Shown here piece after piece: positions 8,207 to 16,326 of a DNA stretch of 64,000 nucleotides (the stretch's first letter is position 1; each line of letters begins with the position of its first letter). This DNA comes from Streptomyces sp. TRM70350 (GTDB lineage: Bacteria > Actinomycetota > Actinomycetes > Streptomycetales > Streptomycetaceae). The DNA lies in assembly GCF_019219825.1 (NCBI RefSeq), contig NZ_JAHUXH010000001.1:248001-312000 (forward strand), written 5' to 3'. The position numbers were made by a program, and so were the translations under genes. The notes under the pieces were generated by a model that was not told the DNA's origin, did not search any database, and worked only from the letters and a program-made list of their open reading frames with translations.

Positions 8207-8875
8207 ATGGCACAGCAGGCAGGAGGGCAGCGGTCCGCGTTGCGGTCCGTCCCCGAGGATCCCGAGGCCCGGTCGTATCTCCAGGACTACGCCACCTTCA
8301 TGGAGGCCGTGCCCTTTCCGTCCGTGGTCGTCGACCACCGCTGGGACGTCGTCCTGGCCAACAGCGCTTTCGCGTCACTCTTCCGCGGGGTCGCGCCGCA
8401 TCCGACGGCCATGCCCGGCGACAACTTCCTGAGGTTCGTGCTGTTCCACCCGGACGCCTCCAGTGTGCTCGGTGAGCACGAGTCGAGCTGGTGCCTGCCG
8501 ATGCTGGCGCACTTCGCGGACGCCGTGCAGCGGCACGGCCACGACCAGGGGTTGCAGGCCATCCGCCGGGAGATCGCGCAGGACCCCATCATGGAGGCCG
8601 CCTACCGGCACGGGCTGCCGCACTGGGTGCGCGCGGTCGGGGAGGCGGCCGTCGAGCACGACGGGGCGGTCCGTCCGCTGCTGCACCCGGACCCGCGCTG
8701 GGGCGCCACCGACTGCCGGATCGTCGCCGAGACGCCCAGGACCCTGCGGGACCTGGGCTGCACCCGGCTCACGATGGTGCTGCGCGAGCCCCGCAAGCCC
8801 GTCGCCCCGCGCCGCCGCTCCCGCGACCGACGTACGGCGAGCCATCTCACGGTGGTGCCCACCCCCGAGGCCTGA
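8207..8875 (+). CDS. MmyB-like ligand-binding (PAS-like) domain protein without HTH
   Basis: A 222-residue protein resembling the C-terminal ligand-binding domain of MmyB-type XRE regulators: FMEAVPFPSVVVDHRWDVVL, then LANSAFASLFRG, PGDNFLRFVLFHPDA and a C-terminal strand LTMVLREPRKP. In regulators this PAS-like domain follows an XRE HTH, but the first 25 residues here contain no HTH. It may sense a fatty-acyl or other small ligand and act through another protein, possibly the divergent XRE regulator. The tail is Arg-rich. GAGGGG lies 10 bases before the ATG. Confidence 0.7.
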   Translation: MAQQAGGQRSALRSVPEDPEARSYLQDYATFMEAVPFPSVVVDHRWDVVLANSAFASLFRGVAPHPTAMPGDNFLRFVLFHPDASSVLGEHESSWCLPMLAHFADAVQRHGHDQGLQAIRREIAQDPIMEAAYRHGLPHWVRAVGEAAVEHDGAVRPLLHPDPRWGATDCRIVAETPRTLRDLGCTRLTMVLREPRKPVAPRRRSRDRRTASHLTVVPTPEA

Positions 8876-8882
8876 CCGGGCA

Positions 8883-8907
8883 CCGTCGGCGTTCAGGTCG
8901 CCGACGG
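8883..8907. terminator. Hairpin between convergent genes
   Basis: CCGTCGGCG (8883-8891) pairs perfectly with CGCCGACGG (8899-8907) across a 7-base loop, just behind the stop of the MmyB-like gene and over the 3' end of the ABC ATPase remnant. Confidence 0.55.
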
Positions 8908-9420
8908 CGCCACGGTCGGGCCGGGGCCGGCGTCGGGCGCAGGCGTGTCCGCCTTGGCCACGGGTCCCCCGCGCTGCGCTGCCTGGATCTGCTCGTACAC
9001 ATGGGTGCGCAGGTCGGCGAAGCGCGGGGATGCCCGTGTGTGCACCTGGTCGCGGGCGTCCGGCAGGTCGACCTTCAGCTGTTCCTGTACGACGGTGGGG
9101 GAGGCGGACAGGACGATCGCCCGGTGGCCGAGGTACACGGCCTCGTCGATGTCGTGGGTGACGAACAGGATCGTCATCGCGCGCTCCCGCCACAGCCGCC
9201 GTACCAGGTCCTCACCGCCCGCCCCGCCGGCCGCGCCTCCCCGGCCGTCGGCGTGAGCAGCCCGTCCACGCATTTCAGCAGCGTGGTCTCGCCGCAGCCG
9301 GACGGGCCGACGAGGCAGACCAGTTCACCGGCCTCGACGGTGAAGGTGAGGTCGCGCACCGCCTCCACCCGCCGCCCTGACCGCTCGTACACCTTCTTCA
9401 GGCCGCGTACGTCGAGCATG
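8893..9420 (-). pseudogene. Decayed ABC transporter ATPase (SsuB/TauB-like)
   Basis: From the ATG at 9420 the frame encodes a normal start of a nitrate/sulfonate/taurine-type ABC ATPase, with Walker A written GPSGCGETT, so the essential Lys is replaced by Glu. At about 9237, after LLTPTAGEA, the sequence jumps to LVRRLWRERAMTILFVTHDI and the H-loop region in another frame. The intervening Q-loop, LSGGQ signature and Walker B, about 100 residues, are missing. The tail is Pro/Ala-rich. No permease or binding-protein gene is adjacent. It cannot encode a working ATPase and is read as a deletion relic. Confidence 0.85.
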
Positions 9421-9523
9421 GTCCGCCCTTTCGGATGTGTCACCGGGACCGCCCGGTGGCGGCGCGCAGCCCGTGGGCGCCCGGGTGTGAGCGACCCGGC
9501 GGTCATCACGGTGTAGCTGCCGT

Positions 9524-10417
9524 TCACAGTGGCGTGAGGTGCCCCGGCTGCCGTCGCCGGGGCACCGGCGTTTCCGCCTCGGGCATCGCCGGGTGGTCGT
9601 CCGGTGCCGTCCGGGACAGCAGCACCACGCCCCAGGAGGCCAGCAGCGCCCCCGCGAGCGCCACCAGTGCGCCCGCCACCCCGCCCTGGAGCCGTTCGCC
9701 CAGCAGGGAGAGGCCGATCACCGCGGCCGCCACCGGATTGCTGAGGGTGACCACCGCCAGCGGGGCGCCGAGGCCACCCCGGTAGGCGGTCTGGGACAGC
9801 AGCAGGCCGCCGGTCGCGAACACCGCGACGAGCAGCGCCACGCCGACGACCCGGGCACCGAGCAGCGGCCCCGAGTCGTCCGTCGCGGCCACCGTCACCG
9901 TCTGGGTGAGGGCGGAGCCGACCCCGGAGGCGACACCGGACGCGGTGGCGTGCCGCAGGCCGGGCCGGGTGCCGGGCCGGGCCAGCGCGCCGATCAGCAC
10001 GGACGCCGATCCCGCGACCGCCGGCGCCTCGGTCACGCTGAGCACGTCGTCGGGCGCGGGCCCGGACGCCGCGACGAGCAGCGCGCCCAGGCCGACCAGG
10101 GTGAAGGCGGTGCCCCGCCACTCCACCGCGCCGACCCGTCGCCCCGCGAGCCGCGCGCCCATCGGCACCGCCGCGACCAGCGTCAGCGCCCCCAGCGGCT
10201 GCACCACCGTCAACGGCCCGTAGGTCAGGGCGACGACATGCAGCACGGCGCCGGAGGCGTTCAGCGCCACCGACCCCCACCACGCCGCGCTGCCCAGCAG
10301 CCGCAGCACGCCCGGGCCGGAGGAGCGGGCGGCGAGCCGCTCCTGGGCGACGGCGGCGGCCGCGTAGGCGACGGCGGAGCACAGCGACAGCGCGACGGCG
10401 AGCACGGTGGTGCTCAT
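9524..10417 (-). CDS. EamA/DMT-type membrane transporter
   Basis: A 297-residue membrane protein with about 9-10 hydrophobic segments and the repeated half structure of drug/metabolite transporters (for example VVQPLGALTLVAAVPMGARL in the first half and LAVVTLSNPVAAAVIGLSLL in the second). The substrate is unknown. The ATG at 10417 overlaps the stop of the PAP2 gene as ATGA, so the two are translationally coupled. The coupling with a lipid-phosphatase-like protein suggests a role at the membrane, perhaps moving a lipid precursor or headgroup. The C-terminal 25 residues are hydrophilic. Confidence 0.8.
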   Translation of the reverse strand: MSTTVLAVALSLCSAVAYAAAAVAQERLAARSSGPGVLRLLGSAAWWGSVALNASGAVLHVVALTYGPLTVVQPLGALTLVAAVPMGARLAGRRVGAVEWRGTAFTLVGLGALLVAASGPAPDDVLSVTEAPAVAGSASVLIGALARPGTRPGLRHATASGVASGVGSALTQTVTVAATDDSGPLLGARVVGVALLVAVFATGGLLLSQTAYRGGLGAPLAVVTLSNPVAAAVIGLSLLGERLQGGVAGALVALAGALLASWGVVLLSRTAPDDHPAMPEAETPVPRRRQPGHLTPL

Positions 10418-11229
10418 CGGCCCGCCTCCACGAGCGCCGGTTCCTGCGCCGGTACGTCCCTCGCCCGTGCTTCCTTTCCTGGTACGACGGCCTGGGCGCC
10501 CGGCGCGGACGCGTGCACCGTCGGCCGGATCGCCGCGAGCGTCCCGCCCAGCAGCGCGGCCACGACGATCGAGTCGAGCCAATAGTGGTTCGCCGTCCCC
10601 ACGATCACCACCAGGGTCAGCAGCGGATGCAGCAGCCACAGCCACCGCCAGTGCGACCGGGTCGCCACGATCAGGCCGATCGCCACCATCAGCGCCCAGC
10701 CGAAGTGCAGGGAGGGCATCGCCGCGAACTGGTTCGACAACTGGTCCGTCTGCGGGGAGCCGTACACCGACGGCCCGTACACCCGCCCGGTGTCCACCAG
10801 CCCCGTCGCCGCGAGCATCCGCGGCGGCGCGAGCGGGAACGCCAGATGCAGCACCAGCGCGGCGGCGGTGACGGCGGCGAGCACCCGGCGCGCCCAGACG
10901 TAGTGACCCGGGCGCCGTAGGTACAGCCAGACCAGGAAGGCCGCCGTCGCCGGGAAGTGGACGGCGGCGTAGTAGGTGTTGGCGAGGTGCACCAGGGTGT
11001 CGCCGTGCAGCAGCAAGGACTGCACCGCGCCCTCGCCCGGGAGACGCACGGCCCGTTCGAGGTCCCACACCCGGTGTGCGTTGCGGAACGCCTCGTGGGT
11101 GTGGTCGGTCGCCAGCAGCCGGCCGAACTTGTAGACGAGGAAGAGTCCCGCGACCGGCAGGAACTCCCGGACGAGAGGGGGCCGCGCCATCGCGGCGTCC
11201 TCCTCGGCAGGCTCGGTGCGGGCATTCAT
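10414..11229 (-). CDS. PAP2-superfamily membrane phosphatase / IPC synthase-like protein
   Basis: A 271-residue integral membrane protein with about six transmembrane segments. The phosphatase signature is split into AAMPSLHFGWAL (motif with SxH) and GTANHYWLDSIV (H...D), the form seen in inositol phosphorylceramide synthase-like PAP2 proteins. It probably hydrolyses or exchanges a phospholipid headgroup on the outer face of the membrane. The ATG at 11229 has a GGGGCCGGGGG stretch upstream; the longer frame would run into the operator region and is rejected. Divergent from a TetR gene and the first gene of a PAP2-EamA operon. Confidence 0.8.
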   Translation of the reverse strand: MNARTEPAEEDAAMARPPLVREFLPVAGLFLVYKFGRLLATDHTHEAFRNAHRVWDLERAVRLPGEGAVQSLLLHGDTLVHLANTYYAAVHFPATAAFLVWLYLRRPGHYVWARRVLAAVTAAALVLHLAFPLAPPRMLAATGLVDTGRVYGPSVYGSPQTDQLSNQFAAMPSLHFGWALMVAIGLIVATRSHWRWLWLLHPLLTLVVIVGTANHYWLDSIVVAALLGGTLAAIRPTVHASAPGAQAVVPGKEARARDVPAQEPALVEAGR

Positions 11230-11298
11230 CCCCCGGCCCCTTCGCTGACGGTGGTGCAAACGCTGCTCATCGAAGCGGTGAGATCGGTGAGCCACATC

Positions 11299-11380
11299 GA
11301 TACGGTGTCGTACCGATACGGCAGTGTACCGATACGCCGGAGTACCGGTACACTGGCGTATCGATTGCGTACGACACACT
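11299..11380. promoter_or_regulatory. Multi-repeat TetR operator between PAP2 and tetR
   Basis: Three direct copies of CGATACG(G/C) start at 11299, 11314 and 11330. They are interleaved with inverted repeats: CAGTGTACCG (11322-11331) with CGGTACACTG (11346-11355), CGATACGCC (11330-11338) with GGCGTATCG (11355-11363), and GTGTCGTAC (11306-11314) with GTACGACAC (11369-11377). The cluster lies between the divergent PAP2 and TetR genes and very probably binds the adjacent TetR protein, perhaps as several dimers. Confidence 0.65.
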
Positions 11381-11427
11381 GGACTGCGGTGCCCTTGGCC
11401 GCGGGACGGGAACGAGGAGACGGACCG

Positions 11428-12042
11428 ATGACGTCGCAGGCCGCGGACCGACCGGAGACGGTCGGCGCCTCGCGCCGCTCCAAGCTGACGCGGGAGCGTG
11501 AGCAGGAGTTCTTCGACGCGGTGATCGAGCAGATCCGCGAGTGCGGTTACGACGCCGTGACCATGGACGGCGTCGCCACCAGCACGCGGTGCAGCAAGTC
11601 CACGCTGTACCGGCAGTGGAAGACCAAGCCCCGGTTCGTGGCGGCGGCCCTGCGCTCCCGGCGCCGGGTGAGGTTCGCCGGGATCGACACCGGTTCACTG
11701 GCCGAGGACCTGCGGCAGGCCGCGCGGGCGGTGGGGGAGTGGTCCGGCCGGGACCACCGGCTCGTTCAGGCGCTCGGCCACGCGGTCATGGAGGACAAGG
11801 AGCTGGCGCAGGCGCTGCGGGAGGCGCTCGTCGAGCCCGAGATCGCCGCGATCGAGGAGATTCTGCGGCGCGGGGTGGAACGCGGCGAGATCGCCGCCGA
11901 CCATCCGGCGCTGCCGTATGTACCCGCGCAGATGTTCGGTGTGCTGCGGGCGCGGCCCATGCTGGAGGGGCAGGACGCCGACCCGGACTACCTGCTGAAG
12001 TTCGTGGAGGCCGCCGTGCTGCCGTCGCTCGGCCTCACGTGA
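11428..12042 (+). CDS. TetR-family regulator
   Basis: A 204-residue TetR repressor. The N-terminal HTH lies at about residues 22-65 and includes GYDAVTMDGVATSTRCSKST and LYRQWKTKP; the helical C-terminal ligand domain resembles the TetR_C_16/AcrR group. The ATG at 11428 has GAGGAGA seven bases upstream. Its divergent position to the PAP2-EamA operon and the repeat-rich operator between them point to autoregulation and control of that operon. The inducer is unknown. Confidence 0.88.
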   Translation: MTSQAADRPETVGASRRSKLTREREQEFFDAVIEQIRECGYDAVTMDGVATSTRCSKSTLYRQWKTKPRFVAAALRSRRRVRFAGIDTGSLAEDLRQAARAVGEWSGRDHRLVQALGHAVMEDKELAQALREALVEPEIAAIEEILRRGVERGEIAADHPALPYVPAQMFGVLRARPMLEGQDADPDYLLKFVEAAVLPSLGLT

Positions 12043-12126
12043 AGACCCGGGCCGCGTCGTCCAAGGGATGACGGGACGACCGGCCTGCTCGCGCCGCACC
12101 GTGGGGACGGGGGCGGCGCGCACCCC

Positions 12127-12171
12127 GGCCGGGTGGGGTACCTCTGAAGCGGAGGGGCACCCCACCCGGCC
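12127..12171. terminator. Bidirectional terminator between tetR and the DUF2510 gene
   Basis: GGCCGGGTGGGGT (12127-12139) pairs perfectly with ACCCCACCCGGCC (12159-12171), and the stem continues with ACCTC/GAGG. The two flanking genes converge on it. Confidence 0.8.
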
Positions 12172-12190
12172 GAACGCCACCGTGCGCGGC

Positions 12191-13273
12191 TCAGACGCTC
12201 TGCCCGTTGCCCCCGCCGGACGAGGCCTTGATGCCCTTGGTGATGTCGTCGATGAGGGACGCCTTCTGGTCGGCGTCGATGCCGAAGCGGACCACCACCA
12301 GCTGCTCGGAGTTGGCGGGCGAGGGGAAGACGAGCGACTCGACCAGGCCGTCGGCGCCCTTGCTGGTGATCGCCTTCCAGCGGACCAGGTAGCCCTTCTG
12401 CCCGGCCACCGTCACCGCCTTGGACGCCAGCACCTCGTGCGAGGTGATCCTTCCGTAGCTGTTGCCGCCGTACGACTCCTCGGCGTTCGCCGCGATGTCC
12501 GCCTTCGCGACCTCCTCCGGTGTGCTGCCCTTGGTGCCCAGCAGCTGGACGGGCGCCGAGTACGCGCCGCCCTTCGTGCACGACTTGGACGTGTCGCCCG
12601 GGCACTTGTAGCTGTCGTCGGACGTCATCTGCGCGCCCACGCTGAAGGACTGACCGGTCCAGCCCTCCGGCACGGGCATGCTGATCCCGTTCACCGGGTC
12701 GGACAGCGTGCCGCCGCCCTCGACCTCCGGCGCGGCGGACTCCCCACCGGACCCTCCGGAACCGCCGGAACCGCCCGAGTCACCGAACGGCCCGCCCTGG
12801 CCGCCGTCCTGCCCGTCCTGCCCGCCCGGCCCCTGCTGCTGCGAGTCGGCACGGCTCGCGCCGCCGCCGTCGTCCTTGGTCAGCGCGTACACACCGATGC
12901 CGATGCTGGCGAGGACCGCGGCCGCCGCCGCGACGGCTATCCCGGTCCGCAGCGCACGCCGCCGCCCGCCCGGCGGTTGAGCCGGATACCCGGGATACCC
13001 GGGATACCCCGGCTGACCCGGGTATGCCGGGTATCCCGGGTACCCCGGATGACCCGAAGCCCCCGGTCCCCCCGGATACGCGGGATACGTCGGCTGGGCC
13101 TGCTGCGCGTCAGAGACCGACGGCGGTCCCGCCGGGGGACCCCAGCCCGCGGCCGACCCCGCCGGACGGGTCTGGTCCGTCCATGCCTTGCCGTCCCACC
13201 AGCGTTCGGTGGCGGGACCGTCACTTGTCTGCCCGGGGTCGGGATACCACCCGGGAGGAGTCACCTGCGTCAT
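12191..13273 (-). CDS. DUF2510 membrane-anchored protein with PGYP repeats
   Basis: A 360-residue protein. It starts with a DUF2510 motif (PPGWYPDPG...RWWDGKAWTD, residues 6-32). A Pro/Gly/Tyr-rich stretch with repeated PGYPGYP units follows (about 68-100), then one transmembrane helix (about 108-130), a Gly/Ser-rich linker and an extracytoplasmic domain of about 180 residues with two cysteines (KCPGDTSKSC). DUF2510 domains sit at the cytoplasmic N-terminus of many actinobacterial membrane proteins; their role is unknown. The C-terminal domain resembles secreted lipoprotein-like domains but I do not recognise it. It is a single gene with terminators on the 3' side and a repeat array on the 5' side. 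Confidence 0.8.
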   Translation of the reverse strand: MTQVTPPGWYPDPGQTSDGPATERWWDGKAWTDQTRPAGSAAGWGPPAGPPSVSDAQQAQPTYPAYPGGPGASGHPGYPGYPAYPGQPGYPGYPGYPAQPPGGRRRALRTGIAVAAAAAVLASIGIGVYALTKDDGGGASRADSQQQGPGGQDGQDGGQGGPFGDSGGSGGSGGSGGESAAPEVEGGGTLSDPVNGISMPVPEGWTGQSFSVGAQMTSDDSYKCPGDTSKSCTKGGAYSAPVQLLGTKGSTPEEVAKADIAANAEESYGGNSYGRITSHEVLASKAVTVAGQKGYLVRWKAITSKGADGLVESLVFPSPANSEQLVVVRFGIDADQKASLIDDITKGIKASSGGGNGQSV

Positions 13274-13370
13274 GACCCCACCGTATGAGGCCTCGGTGAA
13301 AGCGGGATGAGAGGGCTCCTCCGACGGCTCCTTCCGACACGGCACACGGACCGCACAGCCGGACCCCCAC

Positions 13371-13680
13371 TCATTCCAGCACCAGCCGCACCAAACCCTC
13401 CCCAACGGCCGTGGGCAGCCGCAACCCGTCCCGCCCCGGTGCCACCGACCCCAGCACGCTCGGATGCCGGGCCCCGTGCTCGTCGGGATGGTGCGGAGCA
13501 GGCGGTTGCGCATGCGCGGCACGCGTTATTCCAGGACCAGTCGCGGGGGGCCCTTGCGGGCGGCCCTGGGTAGCGGCAATCCGTCCCGCCCCGGTGCCAC
13601 CGACCCCAGCACGCTCGGATGCCGGGCTCCGTGCTCGTCGGGATGGTGCGGAGCAGGCGGTTGCGCATGCGCGGCACGCG
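13371..13680. repeat. Two extra 155-bp copies of the anmK 3' end
   Basis: The 3' end of anmK (starting at its stop, 13681) is preceded on the plus strand by two further copies beginning at 13526 and 13371, giving an exact period of 155 bp. Each copy starts with the complement of a stop codon (tca or tta) followed by attccag, contains the same CCGACCCCAGCACGCTCGG block, and ends with GCGCGGCACGCG. Homology to the gene fades after about 115 bp. Because 155 is not a multiple of three the copies cannot extend the protein. No gene is supported in 13274-13680. Confidence 0.85.
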
Positions 13681-14835
13681 TTATTCCAGGACCAGTCGCG
13701 CGGGGCCCTTGCGGGCGGCCGTGGGCAGCCGTAGTCCGTCCCGCCCCGGTGTCACCGACCCGAGCACGCTCGGATGCCGGGCCCCCGTGCTCGTCGGAAC
13801 CGTGCCGGGCAGGCCGTGCGCCGTCAGGAAGCCCAGCACCGCGAACGCGTACGCCTCCTTCGCGTCCGACGGCAGGCCGAGTTCGTCGGAGCGGCGCACG
13901 GCCACGCCCGGCAGCAGCTCCCCGAGCATCCGCATCAGCACCGGATTGCGCGTGCCGCCGCCGGACGCGACGACCTCCGTGGCGGCCACCGTCCGCACGG
14001 CGTCGGCGACCGTGCGCGCGGTGAGGTGGGTGAGCGTCGCGATCACGTCCTCGGCGGGCAGCCTGCCGACCCCGGCCAGCGCCTCGTGCAGATAGCCGAC
14101 GTGGAACAGCTCCTTGCCGGTCGTCTTGGGCGCGGGAAGGGCGTAGTACGGCTCCGCCAGCAGCCGCTCCAGCAGCGCCGGACGGACCCGGCCCCGGGCG
14201 GCCAGGGCGCCGTCCACGTCGTACGCCGGCCGCCCGCCGCTGAAGCCGTGCGCCGCCGCGTCGATCAGCGCACACCCCGGCCCGGTGTCGAAGGCCGTCC
14301 CGTCGGGCGCGGTGAGGTTGGCGATCCCGCCGAGGTTCAGGGCGACCGGCGTGCCGGGGCGGCCGCGCAGCCACAGCAGGTCGACCAGGCTCACCAGCGG
14401 TGCGCCCTGGCCCCCCGCGGCGATGTCCCGGGGCCGGAAGTCGGCGACCACCGGCAGCCCGGTCGCCTCGGCGATCCACGCGGGCTGCCCGAGCTGCAGG
14501 GTGCCGCGCACCCGGCCCTCGTCGACCCAGTGGTACACCGTCTGCCCGTGCGAGGCCACCAACTCGGCCCGCCCGCCGCACAGTTCCCGATCGGCCCGCA
14601 CCGCCGCCGCCGCGAAGGCCTGCCCGATCAGGGTGTCGAGTCGGCACACCTCCGCCACAGACGTCGCCCCCGGCGGCAGCGCCGCCGCGAGTGCCGCCCG
14701 CAGTGCGTCGTCGTACGGCTCGCTCACCATGCCGAGCGGCTTCAGCACGAGGCTGTCACCGACGAGGCTCAGCTCGGCCGCCGCCGCGTCGATGGCGTCG
14801 TACGACGTGCCGGACATCAGCCCGATCACCCGCAT
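13681..14835 (-). CDS. anmK: Anhydro-N-acetylmuramic acid kinase
   Basis: A 384-residue AnmK: it opens with VIGLMSGTSYDAIDAAAAEL, the ATP/sugar-binding start of the family, and continues with VASHGQTVYHW, LNLGGIANLT, DTGPGCALIDA and VVASGGGTRNPVLM. The enzyme cleaves the 1,6-anhydro ring of anhydroMurNAc and phosphorylates it for cell-wall recycling. The ATG at 14835 has GAGGTG inside the end of the upstream MFS gene, only 4 bases away, so they form an operon. The last 25 codons belong to the 155-bp repeated segment, and the C-terminus (ending PARLVLE) may be an add-on relative to other AnmK proteins. Confidence 0.92.
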   Translation of the reverse strand: MRVIGLMSGTSYDAIDAAAAELSLVGDSLVLKPLGMVSEPYDDALRAALAAALPPGATSVAEVCRLDTLIGQAFAAAAVRADRELCGGRAELVASHGQTVYHWVDEGRVRGTLQLGQPAWIAEATGLPVVADFRPRDIAAGGQGAPLVSLVDLLWLRGRPGTPVALNLGGIANLTAPDGTAFDTGPGCALIDAAAHGFSGGRPAYDVDGALAARGRVRPALLERLLAEPYYALPAPKTTGKELFHVGYLHEALAGVGRLPAEDVIATLTHLTARTVADAVRTVAATEVVASGGGTRNPVLMRMLGELLPGVAVRRSDELGLPSDAKEAYAFAVLGFLTAHGLPGTVPTSTGARHPSVLGSVTPGRDGLRLPTAARKGPARLVLE

Positions 14836-14839
14836 CCGT

Positions 14840-16129
14840 TCACCTCGTCTTCCTCGAAGCGCCCTGCGCCGGGAGCGTGGCGAGGGCCAGCACGCTGACC
14901 GCGCAGGTGGCCGCCGCGTAGTACGCGGGGATGTCCACGTCGCCGGTCCGTTCGATCGTCTCCGTGATGATGAGCCCGGCACAGCCCGAGAACACCGCAT
15001 TGGACAGGGCGTAGGCGAGTCCCAGGCCGGTGTAGCGCACGGTCGTCGGGAACATCTCCGACAGCATCGCCGGGCCCGGCCCCGCCATCAGCCCCACCAC
15101 GGCGCCCGCGCCGAACACCGCCAGGCCCTTGACGGCGTTGGACGCGCCCGGGTCCTGGAGCAGGTTCAGCAGCGGCACCGCGAGCATCACCACCAGCAGC
15201 GCCCCGGTCAGCATCACGGCCCGCCGCCCCACCCGGTCGCTGCACAGCCCCGCCGGGATGATCGTCACCGCGAAGCCGAGATTGGCCAGCACGGTCGCCA
15301 TCAGCGCCTGCTGGAAGCTCGCGCCGAGACTGCTCTGCAGGTAGGACGGCAGTACGACCAGGAAGGTGTACCCGGCCGCCGCCCAGCCCATGATCCGCCC
15401 GGCGCCCAGCGCGACGGCCCGCACGACCTCGCGCGCGGGCGGGTGCCCAAGCTCCCGCTCCCGGCTGAACGCCGGTGTCTCCTCCAGCCGCAGCCGCAGC
15501 CACAGCGCGCCCAGCCCCATCGGCAGCGTCAGCAGGAACGGCAGCCGCCAGCCCCAGTCACCGAGCTGGTCCTCCGTCAGCACGCCGGCCAGCAGCGCCG
15601 CCGCACCCGCCCCGCCGAGCAGCCCCAGCGCGACGGTGAACGACTGCCACGAGCCGTACAGCCCGCGCCTGCCCGGCGGCGCGAACTCCGTCATCACGGA
15701 CACCGCCCCACCGAACTCCCCGCCCGCCGACAGTCCCTGGAGAACCCTCAGGAAGGTGAGCAGCCAGGGCGCGAGAGCCCCCACCGTGTCGTACGTCGGC
15801 AGTGCGCCGATCAGCGTGGTCGCGCCCGTCATCAGCCCGATCACCAGGATCAGCACCGGACGCCGGCCGATCCGGTCGCCCAGCCGCCCGAACAGGGCCG
15901 CCCCGACGGGCCGGAAGAAGAAGGCCAGTGCGAAGGAGGCGTACGTCTTCACCAGCGCCTCGACCTCGCTGCCGCCCTCCGGCGTGAAGAAGCGGGCGGC
16001 GATGACCGTGGCGAAGTAGCCGTAGACGCCGAACTCGTACCACTCGATGAAGTTGCCCACCGAGCCCGCGACCAGCGCCCGGCGGGACCGTTCCGGTCTG
16101 GTACCGGTCACCTTCGCAGGGGCGCTCAT
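14840..16129 (-). CDS. MFS transporter, metabolite:proton symporter type
   Basis: A 429-residue, 12-helix transporter of the metabolite:H+ symporter subgroup (ProP/ShiA-like). It shows NFIEWYEFGVYGYFATVIA at the N-terminus, the loop signature GRLGDRIGRRPVL, and GGEFGGAVSVMTEFAP. The ATG at 16129 has GGAGG seven bases upstream. It is the first gene of a two-gene operon with anmK, so anhydroMurNAc or a related muropeptide sugar is a reasonable guess for the substrate; the subgroup otherwise moves organic acids and compatible solutes. The promoter region holds a TTGACTGTCAA palindrome. Confidence 0.82.
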   Translation of the reverse strand: MSAPAKVTGTRPERSRRALVAGSVGNFIEWYEFGVYGYFATVIAARFFTPEGGSEVEALVKTYASFALAFFFRPVGAALFGRLGDRIGRRPVLILVIGLMTGATTLIGALPTYDTVGALAPWLLTFLRVLQGLSAGGEFGGAVSVMTEFAPPGRRGLYGSWQSFTVALGLLGGAGAAALLAGVLTEDQLGDWGWRLPFLLTLPMGLGALWLRLRLEETPAFSRERELGHPPAREVVRAVALGAGRIMGWAAAGYTFLVVLPSYLQSSLGASFQQALMATVLANLGFAVTIIPAGLCSDRVGRRAVMLTGALLVVMLAVPLLNLLQDPGASNAVKGLAVFGAGAVVGLMAGPGPAMLSEMFPTTVRYTGLGLAYALSNAVFSGCAGLIITETIERTGDVDIPAYYAAATCAVSVLALATLPAQGASRKTR

Positions 16130-16197
16130 CGCGTGCCTCCCGTCCCACCGCCGCTGTGGGCCTCGCTGGTTGGAAAATTAGCGTCAGTACCGGTCTG

Positions 16198-16208
16198 TTG
16201 ACTGTCAA
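16198..16208. promoter_or_regulatory. Palindrome in the divergent region before the MFS-anmK operon
   Basis: TTGACTGTCAA is a perfect 5-1-5 palindrome about 70 bases upstream of the MFS start and 120 upstream of the ATPase gene. It could be an operator, for example of a GntR-type regulator. No regulator gene of that kind is in view. Confidence 0.35.
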
Positions 16209-16326
16209 TAACTTTCACGAGGACGTCACCCGTGACGGCAACAACTCCCCGACCACCCACCGCCGGACCTGCCGTGCGGCTACGCTCGCCCTGTACGTCG
16301 TTCGGGCGACTTGGGGAGGTAGCGGG

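Noticed and set aside
10957..11427. N-terminal extension of the TetR protein
   Set aside because: It runs through the operator and the divergent PAP2 gene; the ATG at 11428 has a proper ribosome binding site.
13270..13677. 135-codon minus-strand ORF in the repeat area before anmK
   Set aside because: It is a frame-shifted reading through two 155-bp copies of the anmK tail and has no independent coding support.
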